NCBI RefSeq assembly: GCF_001606025.1
Contig: NZ_CP014945.1
Location: 3,162,001 to 3,226,000 of the forward strand
Direction: 5' to 3'
DNA length: 64,000 nt
Origin: Psychrobacter alimentarius
GTDB taxonomy: Bacteria; Pseudomonadota; Gammaproteobacteria; Pseudomonadales; Moraxellaceae
Made by a program: the position numbers and the translations under genes
Part shown: piece by piece, positions 56,608 through 64,000 of the stretch
How positions within the stretch are numbered: position 1 is the stretch's first letter
Layout of the letters: every line of letters begins with the position of its first letter
Notes under the pieces: model-generated
Database searches by the model: none
The model's input: the letters and a program-made list of their open reading frames with translations, nothing else
Told to the model about the DNA's origin: nothing

Positions 56608-57935
56608 GCGCGCGCCTGCGTGGCTGTGCCAGTTGGGTTATTGGTGGTGTCCGCTTGATTGTTGGTTGGGTTCGTAGCGATAATCAGACGAACCAAGTCG
56701 CCATCGTTTAAGAAACTACCGCCTTGCTTCACAACCTGGCTATCATTAGGCAATGGCTCTGTGATCGCCACATTGTCTCCAAGTCGTTCGCCCAACGTTA
56801 CTCGCTGCTGCTTGATACGACCCATGGTCTTACCGTTTTGCGTTGTTATGTTGGTCACCAGCATCACATAATCGTAGCCATCATTACTCACGATGGCGCT
56901 GTTCGGTATGGTTTGCGTACTGGTACTGCCCAATAGGAATTCTCCTGTTTGGAACATACCTGCACGTGCTTTGGTATTGTTGGCCAAACTGGCATAAATG
57001 GTGATTTGACGATTGTCAGCGGCGGTTGGAGCAATACGCGTTACCTGTCCCATGACTGAATCACCACCTGGCAAACTGACACGTACTGGTGTACCGATAG
57101 TAATGTCGCTGACCAGCTTAGGATCAATCTCTGCGCGCCATTCTAAAACGCCGCCTTTGATAATCGTAAATAATGGCTCACCACCAGCAACCATACCAAC
57201 TTCAACCATTTTTTCACTGATAACGCCACTGACAGGCGCAACCACATTGGCATTTTTTAGTGTCAATTGCTGATTGCTCAGACGCGCTTTTGACGCCTGC
57301 AATGCAGCGCGTGCTTTTACCTCAGCCGTACGATAACGATCCGCTTCTTGTTTGCTGATCGCATCTATATCTACCAGTGGCAGAACGCGGACGGCATCAG
57401 CGCTAGCATTGGCAAGCGTTGCTTGTGCTTCTGCCACATCAGCTTCTGCCTGCAAGACCTGCTGCTGCATGGCCTCTGTATCAAATATGGCCAACACTTG
57501 ACCCACTTTGACGCGATCACCTTCTTCAACCAATATTTGCTCAATGGCAACGCCATTTACTTTGGCACTGACATTCGCCGTGTCTTTGGCATTGATCGTT
57601 CCATCAGCACTTAAGGTCGCGCCAATATCGTCTTGATTGGGCATCACTGTTTCTACCGATAGTACAGCTGGCTCCTCACTAGCAGTGCCGGTATTGGAAC
57701 CGTCATTTTGCTCAGTAGCAGAGGTTGTTGACCCATCCATTCCTTCTTCATCATTACCGCCCCAGTACTTGCCAAGCAAAACGCCAACAATAAGCACCCC
57801 TACCAGTACGGGTAATAGCCACAGTGGCATCTTTGCAGAAGACTTGTGAGTATTGGCATCAGATTGACGGTATGGTGGTAGTTCAGAATCAGATGATGAC
57901 TTGGGATTGGGTTCTTTAAGATCGCTCATGATCAC
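56604..57935 (-). CDS. RND efflux periplasmic adaptor (membrane fusion protein)
   Basis: A 443-residue adaptor. One N-terminal membrane anchor (about 37-55), a Ser/Thr/Glu/Gly-rich linker, lipoyl and alpha-hairpin (NVSAKVNGVAIEQILVEEGD ... DISKQEADRY-like), and a beta-barrel (NRQITIYASL, TRAGMFQTGEF-like). The C-terminal tail is Asn/Thr-rich. It links the RND permease to an outer-membrane channel. First gene of a two-gene unit with the permease. The anchor replaces the lipoprotein signal of some relatives. Confidence 0.92.
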   Translation of the reverse strand: MIMSDLKEPNPKSSSDSELPPYRQSDANTHKSSAKMPLWLLPVLVGVLIVGVLLGKYWGGNDEEGMDGSTTSATEQNDGSNTGTASEEPAVLSVETVMPNQDDIGATLSADGTINAKDTANVSAKVNGVAIEQILVEEGDRVKVGQVLAIFDTEAMQQQVLQAEADVAEAQATLANASADAVRVLPLVDIDAISKQEADRYRTAEVKARAALQASKARLSNQQLTLKNANVVAPVSGVISEKMVEVGMVAGGEPLFTIIKGGVLEWRAEIDPKLVSDITIGTPVRVSLPGGDSVMGQVTRIAPTAADNRQITIYASLANNTKARAGMFQTGEFLLGSTSTQTIPNSAIVSNDGYDYVMLVTNITTQNGKTMGRIKQQRVTLGERLGDNVAITEPLPNDSQVVKQGGSFLNDGDLVRLIIATNPTNNQADTTNNPTGTATQARA

Positions 57936-58138
57936 TCTCTATAAGTACAGGCAATAATAAAACTAAAAGGGTCAATATAGGCGTACTAACTCACTAACTT
58001 TCATCAATTATCGTATCTATAAAGCTATCAAGAATAGTACATACTAACCCATCACTGTATGGTTATACATTTTGTTCTATGTTCACGATATGGACGGTCA
58101 CGATAGCAGTCACTCTTCTGGTAATTCTATCACTCATA

Positions 58139-60472
58139 TCAGGCATTGGTATAACGACTGGCCTCTGGCATCCAGCGATGAATAAGTTGGCTGACATCTG
58201 CTTTGCGTGTAGGGTCTACAATCAAATGCTTGGCCAGACGCTGAGCAATGGCAAATAATTGCTCATCACGAATCAGGTCAGCCAAATAATAACCGACATT
58301 GCCTGTTTGACGTTTACCCAAAAGCTCACCCGGTCCACGCAGTTCTAAGTCTTTTTGCGCAATGACAAAGCCATCTGTGCTGTCACGCAGGACATTTAAG
58401 CGCTCCGTTCCCGTCTCAGACAAGGGCTTTTGATATAGCAACACACAATAGCTCTTGGTCGAACCACGCCCCACTCGACCGCGCAACTGGTGCAATTGCG
58501 ACAATCCCAAACGCTCGGCATTTTCGATGACCATGAGTGACGCATTGGGCACATCAACCCCAACTTCGATAACCGTGGTGGCAATCAATAAATCTAGGCT
58601 GCCCGCTTTAAACGCTTGCATGATGGCTTGTTTTTCAGCGGACTTCATCTTGCCATGCACCAGTCCAATTCGAATATCTAAGCGCTCATTTAAATCCTCA
58701 TAGGTCGCTTCAGCCGCTTGCGCGTCCAGCACACTAGACTCTTCTACTAGCGAGCAAACCCAATACGCCTGCCTACCTGCTTCGCAGTTAATGGCAATAC
58801 GCTCAATCACATCGTCACGGCGATTGCGATCAATGGTGACCGTCGTAATTGGGGTTCGTCCAGGTGGTAACTCATCAATGATTGAGGTATCCATATCACC
58901 ATAAACACTCATCGCCAGCGTACGTGGAATGGGTGTTGCCGTCATGATCAACTGATGCGGTGTACTGTTGGCAACGCCCTTATTGGTCAGTGCCATACGC
59001 TGCTCGACACCAAATCTATGTTGCTCATCAATAATGACCAGTCCCAATTTGGCAAACTGTACTTGTTCTTGAAACAGCGCATGCGTGCCAACCACCACCT
59101 GTACTGTGTTGTCGCTCACCGCTTCTAATGCTTCACGGCGCTGCTTCGCCGTTTGTTTACCAGCAAGCCAGCCCACATTAATGCCCAATGGCTCAAACCA
59201 GTTTTTAAAGTTGAGCAGATGCTGCTCTGCCAAGATTTCTGTCGGTGCCATCACCGCCACTTGCCAGCCACTATCAAGTGCATACCCTGCTGCCCCTGCG
59301 GCAACCAACGTCTTACCAGCACCCACATCACCTTGTACCAATCTAAGCATGGGAATTGAGAGTGCCATATCGGCAGTGATGTCTTTCATGACTCTTTTTT
59401 GCGCACCCGTTAGATCAAACGGCAATGCACCAAACAACGCATCAGCAAGCGCGCTTTTGGTCGCGCACTTAGGTGCTTTGTGTTGGTGCAACTGCTGACG
59501 ACGGTATAGTAAGCTCAGCTGATGGGCCGCCAACTCTTCAATGATCAAACGCTGACAAGCCGCATGCGTGCGCGCACTTAATTGTGCCAACAGCTTATAT
59601 TGTTGGCGAGCATCGGTGTAAGTGGGCGGCGTGTGCAGTAATACTAAAGCTTCAAATATCGTCAAATTATAGACATTGCTATTGGCTACTTTAACCGCTT
59701 CAGGATTGATATTTTGGTTGCTATCATCAGCCGCAGAATAGATATTATTGACATTATGGTCTGGCACACTACGTGCCAATGTAGAAAAGATATCTTCTGA
59801 ATACTCAGACTCTATTGCTAATGGCTTCGTCGGTTCAAAAGGCACCAATGGCAAATCAGCGACCACTGAAAAATCTACCGCCGTTAACAACGTCATCGGC
59901 AAACCTTGACTGCGAACGGTTTGTAAAGCTAGTTTAATCAATGTACGCAGCTTATTTTGATGTAAGCCTTTGACGCTTGGATAAATGGGCTGCAAACCCG
60001 TATTCGTCACAGCGATACCATCCGTCATGACTTGATACTCAGGATGGCTCATTTGTTTACCGTAACGGCTTACTTTAACTTCGCCAAACAGCTGTAGACG
60101 CGACCCCAAACTCATCGTTTGTGCAAGACCTGGATATACTTTAAAAAACCGCAAAGAGATCGTGCCAGTATCATCATCTATCACAACGGTCATTCCGCTG
60201 CGTTTATTATCGACATGCACGACCCGTCCCGTAATCAAGGCGGATTGCCCATGTTCAACCTCAGCAATGGACAGCGAGCGGCTTCGATCCTCGTAATCCC
60301 GAGGTAAATGCAGTAGCAAATCAAACACGCGCTTGATATTCAATTGTGCCAACTGTTCAGCGACTTTTGTTCCAACGCCTGCCAGCGCAGTCACTGGCAA
60401 GTCTAGTGCTGAGACAGGCAAATCAGACCTAGTATAGTCTGATGAATGAATGGACGAGTGACTAACAGACAT
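58139..60472 (-). CDS. recG: ATP-dependent DNA helicase RecG
   Basis: A 777-residue helicase that reverses stalled replication forks and processes branched DNA. The start at 60472 has AGGA six bases upstream; a TTG five codons earlier is the frame's first start. An N-terminal wedge/OB domain (VFDLLLHLPRDYEDRS, GTISLRFFKVYPG) has an insertion near 225-270 rich in Asn/Asp/Ser. Helicase motifs: GDVGAGKT, DEQHRFGVEQR, MTATPIPRTLAM, HQLRGRVGRG. All are intact; a little longer than usual (about 690). Monocistronic. Confidence 0.95.
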   Translation of the reverse strand: MSVSHSSIHSSDYTRSDLPVSALDLPVTALAGVGTKVAEQLAQLNIKRVFDLLLHLPRDYEDRSRSLSIAEVEHGQSALITGRVVHVDNKRSGMTVVIDDDTGTISLRFFKVYPGLAQTMSLGSRLQLFGEVKVSRYGKQMSHPEYQVMTDGIAVTNTGLQPIYPSVKGLHQNKLRTLIKLALQTVRSQGLPMTLLTAVDFSVVADLPLVPFEPTKPLAIESEYSEDIFSTLARSVPDHNVNNIYSAADDSNQNINPEAVKVANSNVYNLTIFEALVLLHTPPTYTDARQQYKLLAQLSARTHAACQRLIIEELAAHQLSLLYRRQQLHQHKAPKCATKSALADALFGALPFDLTGAQKRVMKDITADMALSIPMLRLVQGDVGAGKTLVAAGAAGYALDSGWQVAVMAPTEILAEQHLLNFKNWFEPLGINVGWLAGKQTAKQRREALEAVSDNTVQVVVGTHALFQEQVQFAKLGLVIIDEQHRFGVEQRMALTNKGVANSTPHQLIMTATPIPRTLAMSVYGDMDTSIIDELPPGRTPITTVTIDRNRRDDVIERIAINCEAGRQAYWVCSLVEESSVLDAQAAEATYEDLNERLDIRIGLVHGKMKSAEKQAIMQAFKAGSLDLLIATTVIEVGVDVPNASLMVIENAERLGLSQLHQLRGRVGRGSTKSYCVLLYQKPLSETGTERLNVLRDSTDGFVIAQKDLELRGPGELLGKRQTGNVGYYLADLIRDEQLFAIAQRLAKHLIVDPTRKADVSQLIHRWMPEASRYTNA

Positions 60473-60718
60473 CGACGATCCTAACAATATGATGGATAAA
60501 GGTAATAGGTTTTTCTATATAAGATACATCTTACCGTAATTCATGGACTAAGCGAATGTGATGCTGTTGGCCGTATTTTTTAAGTTGGTATGATTGCTTA
60601 TTGTCACCTATTTAGTAATACTGCTTCATAAATATTCAAAGACAAATCAGTCATTTATATCATACCAATAACTGATGCCTTCTTTTCTACATAATGGCAA
60701 TTATATAAGGTCTTTTTT

Positions 60719-61714
60719 ATGTTTGCTCCCATCTATCGTCACTACCAGCGTCATGCAGCGCTAATACGTCTGAGTATACTGGCAATGTTGGTATTACCTG
60801 TGAGTGCTTGCAGCACACTAGATCCTGCAACGACTAATTCTGCGTCTTTAATAAAGGCCGCAGAGGCACCAAGGGTGGCTTTGGTATTGGGCGGCGGCGG
60901 TGCGAAAGGCTTTGCGCATGTTGGCGTCATCAAAGCATTAGAAGAGCAAGGCATTACACCGACCCTCATCGTCGGTACCAGCGTCGGCAGTTTGGTCGGT
61001 AGCTTATATGCCAGCGGCTACACACCAGCCCAGCTTGAACGCTTGGCAATAACCACGACTGATAGCGAATTGACTGATTTTGTCTTATCAAACCAAGGTT
61101 TTGTCGAAGGTATCAAACTCAAAAACTTTATCAATACCAAGGTGGGCGGGCAAACCATCGAAAATTTCCCAATCCGTTTTGCTGCTGTTGCTGCCGAAAA
61201 GCACACCTTAAAAAAAGCGGTATTTACCACGGGGGACGCAGGTCTCGCTGTACAAGCGTCCTGTAGCGTACCCAATATTTTTATTGCCCCTCGCATTCCT
61301 GAAACTGTCGGCAAAAAATACATCGATGGCGGTGTCGTGAGCCTAGTGCCAGTGGATAGTGCGCATGATCTGGGTGCTGATATTATTATTGCGGTTGACG
61401 TGACAGCTGTTGAAACGCAAAAACAGACTTCTGGTACCAACAAACTGCCTACTCTAAATTCTCTCAGCAGCGTTTGGGGGTTTATGGAGAATAGTATCGC
61501 CGCACAGCCGAGTAATACTCACCTCTTATCTATGCGTCATGAGCGTGATCGTGCGGATGTTGTCATCACTCCTCAGGTTTCTCACATAAGCTCAATTGAT
61601 ACCAGCCAACGTCGTGCACTGATCACAGCCGGCATGCAAGCAACTGCACCACACATTCCCGCCATTAAACAGCTCATCAAACAAAAATCAGCAAGCAAAT
61701 ATGCGACTCTCTGA
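60719..61714 (+). CDS. Patatin-like phospholipase lipoprotein
   Basis: A 331-residue protein with a lipoprotein signal and lipobox PVSAC (Cys31). The patatin catalytic set is complete: oxyanion GGGGAKG (58-64), nucleophile Ser88 in GTSVGS, and Asp203 in IDGG. Family members cleave lipid acyl esters; RssA-like and outer-membrane phospholipases belong here. It likely sits in the periplasm, anchored in the inner or outer membrane. Monocistronic, with a terminator shared with the convergent gene. Confidence 0.9.
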   Translation: MFAPIYRHYQRHAALIRLSILAMLVLPVSACSTLDPATTNSASLIKAAEAPRVALVLGGGGAKGFAHVGVIKALEEQGITPTLIVGTSVGSLVGSLYASGYTPAQLERLAITTTDSELTDFVLSNQGFVEGIKLKNFINTKVGGQTIENFPIRFAAVAAEKHTLKKAVFTTGDAGLAVQASCSVPNIFIAPRIPETVGKKYIDGGVVSLVPVDSAHDLGADIIIAVDVTAVETQKQTSGTNKLPTLNSLSSVWGFMENSIAAQPSNTHLLSMRHERDRADVVITPQVSHISSIDTSQRRALITAGMQATAPHIPAIKQLIKQKSASKYATL

Positions 61715-61752
61715 TCTATTCATCAACAGAACAGCTAAAAAGCCTAGGCGTT

Positions 61753-61788
61753 AAAAAAGCACCGCAGCTATAAACTGTGGTGCTTTTT
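61753..61788. terminator. Bidirectional terminator
   Basis: Hairpin AAAAAAGCACCGCAG/CTGTGGTGCTTTTT with a 7-base loop between the convergent patatin and DUF11-like genes. Confidence 0.9.
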
Positions 61789-61848
61789 ATATTTGAGTAA
61801 GTACAGCGTTAATAACAATGCAATACACCCTCACTTCAAATGCTAGAT

Positions 61849-62445
61849 TTATTTAACGCGCGCACGATATTTCACCACGACTGTGTCATTAAGACCAACG
61901 CCTTCGAGGTCCCAGCGCACTGCTTTATAATACTTTAACGGGATTTCTTGCAATTTATTGTCTACTTTTCCACGCAAAGGCATACGAGCAAAGGTATTAC
62001 CATCTGCACTGCCATAAGGAAAATCAGGAGAAACGGTTTGCAGTAGTTCTACTTGCTCAGGGATACTCATCGTTACTGTCATTTTACGGACTCTATCCGC
62101 ATTGGTGTTGGTAAAGTACCCTTGATACTCCAAGACATTACCTGACTGTAAACGTGTGCTGGCATTAACAGGAACCAAGACTTCTTGACCATTCGCGTCG
62201 GTGCTAATTAACGAGGCTGTAATCTTACTATTTACAGCTTGCGCGCTTGAGCGACTGTTTGTATTAGCCGCTGATTGCATAGCAACCGAACCATCAACAG
62301 CTTGCTCTGGCGTTGGTAACATTGCCGAGGCTTGCGTCACCACCATCGCCCCGATAAGGGTACCAGCAACAACGTGAAACAAGCGATGGCCGCTCCAAGC
62401 ACTAAATGGACTAGCAAATTGGTTACTTTTTTTCATGGTTTTCAT
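61849..62445 (-). CDS. Secreted DUF11-like protein, function unknown
   Basis: A 198-residue exported protein with an extended signal peptide (about 1-42, ending TQASA). The mature part has a Ser/Asn/Ala-rich stretch and then one Ig-like domain with SGNVLEYQGYFTNTNADRVRKM, TMSIPEQVELLQ and VVKYRARVK. This resembles the DUF11 repeat domain found in bacterial surface proteins. It is alone and divergent from argA. No function can be stated. Confidence 0.65.
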   Translation of the reverse strand: MKTMKKSNQFASPFSAWSGHRLFHVVAGTLIGAMVVTQASAMLPTPEQAVDGSVAMQSAANTNSRSSAQAVNSKITASLISTDANGQEVLVPVNASTRLQSGNVLEYQGYFTNTNADRVRKMTVTMSIPEQVELLQTVSPDFPYGSADGNTFARMPLRGKVDNKLQEIPLKYYKAVRWDLEGVGLNDTVVVKYRARVK

Positions 62446-62776
62446 TATCCCTAGTTAATATATCGGTAAAACGCGGCTGGTGAAGCTTGAATCGCTTTTC
62501 ATATATTTTGGACCGTGTAGAGACCTTGTTATCGACGTGACGATCTGTGGTTTGGTCAGTATCGGCAAAATAATAGTGTTTAGCATAGCAAAAAGCGTTT
62601 GTACGTACACTAACCCCGTGTAGCGGTTGTGTATATAGTCTATCAGCGATGCAGATTGATGAATACGACTGAAATAAAAGATAGCTCATAACGGTGTTTT
62701 TTGCTATGGTAAATCTTTAGCGATTGGCATTTTTTTGCCATGCCTTTTCTTTATTCAAACAACTATTGCCTCTACT
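62446..62776. other. Divergent promoter region between the DUF11-like gene and argA
   Basis: About 330 bases. Minus-strand open frames here give unlikely Cys/Tyr/Ser-rich peptides and look spurious. No RNA or repeat recognised. Confidence 0.45.
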
Positions 62777-64000
62777 ATGACTACTAGTGCTATGCCACAA
62801 ATTAACCCTGACTACGTCCATTGGTTCCGTAACTCTGCCCCTTATATCAACACACATCGCGGCAAAACGTTCGTGATTATGTTCGGTGGAGAGGCGGTCA
62901 ATCATCCCAATTTTAGTACGCTTATCCATGATTTTGCCTTACTGCACAGCTTAGGTATTAAGCTCGTCTTAGTACATGGGGCACGACCGCAAATCGAGAA
63001 TAACTTAGATGGTACAGGTATCGCCTCTCCACTGCATCAAGATATTCGTATTACCCCAAGGGTAGCGATGCCTGCTATCTTACAAGCCGTTGGGGCGATT
63101 CGTTTGCAGATCGAGGCCCAGCTGTCGATGGGACTGGCCAATTCACCCATGTATGGCTCACGCATTGATGCCATTTCAGGTAATTTTGTGACTGCACGTC
63201 CTTATGGTATCCGTGATGGTGTGGATTATCAGATGACAGGCGAAGTTCGCTCTATCGATGTTGAAGCCATTAAAAATAATTTACTGCACGACCATATTGT
63301 TATTTTGGGGTCAATGGGTTATTCAGCGACTGGTGAAGTCTTTAATTTATTAGCAGAAGACGTTGCTCTCAGTGCTGCTGTGGCACTTGGTGCAGATAAG
63401 TTGATATTCTTAGGTGAAGAAACTGGCATCAATGATGATGATCGCTTGCTGCGCGAGATGATACCAAACGAAGTGGATCGCTTTTTACGAGATCGTGACC
63501 TGAATTGCGAAATCAATTATTTCTTAAATTGTGCCAGCTTGGCGTGTCGTCAAGGGGTTCATCGTACGCATATCATCTCTTACGCTAAAGACGGCGCCTT
63601 ACTAGAAGAGTTATTCACACGTGACGGCTCTGGCACTTTGATCAGTCACGACCCTTACGAAGAGATTCGTCGTGCTGATATTGATGACGTGGTTGGTCTT
63701 ATCGAGCTGCTATCACCACTAGAAGAGCAAGGAATCTTGGTCAGCCGCTCACGTGAGCGCTTGGAACAAGAGATTGATCAGTATAGCGTCATCGAACGTG
63801 ACGGTATGATTTTGGGATGTGCTGCCTTGCATCCGCTGGATGCCTCATCAGCAGAAGTCGCCTGTGTCGCTGTCCATCCTGATTATCGAAGTGGCAGTCG
63901 CGGCGCCGATTTGTTGGCATTCTTAGAGCAACAAGCACGCAGTCACGGTCTGCATAAGTTGTTTGTATTGACCACTCGTACTGCTCATTGGTTCGTTGAA
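62777..64000 (+). CDS. argA: N-acetylglutamate synthase, cut by window end
   Basis: 408 codons are visible, open to the last base; the usual length is about 440-450. The N-terminal amino-acid-kinase-like domain (VIMFGGEAVNHPNF, KLVLVHGARPQIENNL, MYGSRIDAISGNFVTARPYG, VILGSMGYSATGEVFNL) is complete. The C-terminal GNAT domain (DDVVGLIELLSPLEEQGILVS, ACVAVHPDYRSGSRGADLL) is nearly complete. It acetylates glutamate with acetyl-CoA in the first step of arginine synthesis and is normally inhibited by arginine through the kinase-like domain. The start ATG at 62777 fits the family N terminus (VHWFRNSAPYINTHRG). Confidence 0.95.
   Translation, partial: MTTSAMPQINPDYVHWFRNSAPYINTHRGKTFVIMFGGEAVNHPNFSTLIHDFALLHSLGIKLVLVHGARPQIENNLDGTGIASPLHQDIRITPRVAMPAILQAVGAIRLQIEAQLSMGLANSPMYGSRIDAISGNFVTARPYGIRDGVDYQMTGEVRSIDVEAIKNNLLHDHIVILGSMGYSATGEVFNLLAEDVALSAAVALGADKLIFLGEETGINDDDRLLREMIPNEVDRFLRDRDLNCEINYFLNCASLACRQGVHRTHIISYAKDGALLEELFTRDGSGTLISHDPYEEIRRADIDDVVGLIELLSPLEEQGILVSRSRERLEQEIDQYSVIERDGMILGCAALHPLDASSAEVACVAVHPDYRSGSRGADLLAFLEQQARSHGLHKLFVLTTRTAHWFVE

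Noticed and set aside
62423..62929. Minus-strand open frames around the argA start
   Set aside because: Residue composition is unlike real proteins, they overlap the divergent promoter region and the argA start, and no ribosome binding sites are evident.
1..64000. CRISPR array or insertion sequence
   Set aside because: No regularly spaced repeats and no transposase-like protein was found in any frame.

Overview
The window looks like a chromosomal segment of a Psychrobacter-like member of the Moraxellaceae (Gammaproteobacteria). This is inferred from the genes, not from a database search: a partial division/wall cluster (rsmH-ftsL-ftsI-murE-murF-mraY, without murD/ftsW/murG behind it), elongated low-complexity tails on several housekeeping proteins, a MesD/MesX pair of the kind known from Acinetobacter, and moderately AT-rich DNA. 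The window opens inside a DNA methyltransferase gene and closes inside argA.

Layout. 1-5.4 kb is an AT-rich accessory island. It holds a LlaJI/BsuMI-like restriction-modification operon (C5 methyltransferase, McrB-like NTPase, LlaJI-family nuclease), a convergent PD-(D/E)XK-like protein, and about 1.2 kb of gene debris. 5.5-8.5 kb carries small envelope proteins: a lipoprotein, a His/Lys-rich secreted peptide and a double-PepSY protein. 8.5-18.2 kb is rlmA plus the wall cluster, all on the minus strand. 18.5-23.4 kb has gltX, a small protein, tRNA-Ala and tRNA-Glu, a membrane protein and a LysE-type exporter. 23.4-33.7 kb has acnA, DUF3025, a YdjM-like membrane protein, a YchJ protein, two paralogous class II amidotransferases flanking thrB, and hisF. 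33.9-41.7 kb has ribH, nusB, thiL, pgpA, glmU, glmS and an rRNA/tRNA-type pseudouridine synthase.

41.9-45.4 kb is a probable minus-strand operon mesX-mesD-flavin reductase-TauE. It fits an oxygen-dependent, folate-independent methionine synthase with an associated reductase and a sulfite/sulfonate-type exporter. A perfect palindrome matching the MetR-type TGAA-N5-TTCA pattern lies upstream. 45.8-52.6 kb is a catabolic or uptake block: GntR/UTRA regulator, divergent MatC-like carrier, LigI-like amidohydrolase, and a complete tripartite tricarboxylate transporter (TctC-TctB-TctA) with a long hairpin between tctC and tctB.

52.7-64 kb has a YceI protein, an RND efflux pair without an outer-membrane factor, recG, a patatin lipoprotein, a secreted DUF11-like protein and argA (cut by the window end).

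The most notable points are the restriction island with its unassigned nuclease, the mes operon and its putative operator, homoserine kinase fused to a C-terminal DUF7336-like domain, the duplicated amidotransferases around it, and the GntR-controlled transporter/amidohydrolase block.
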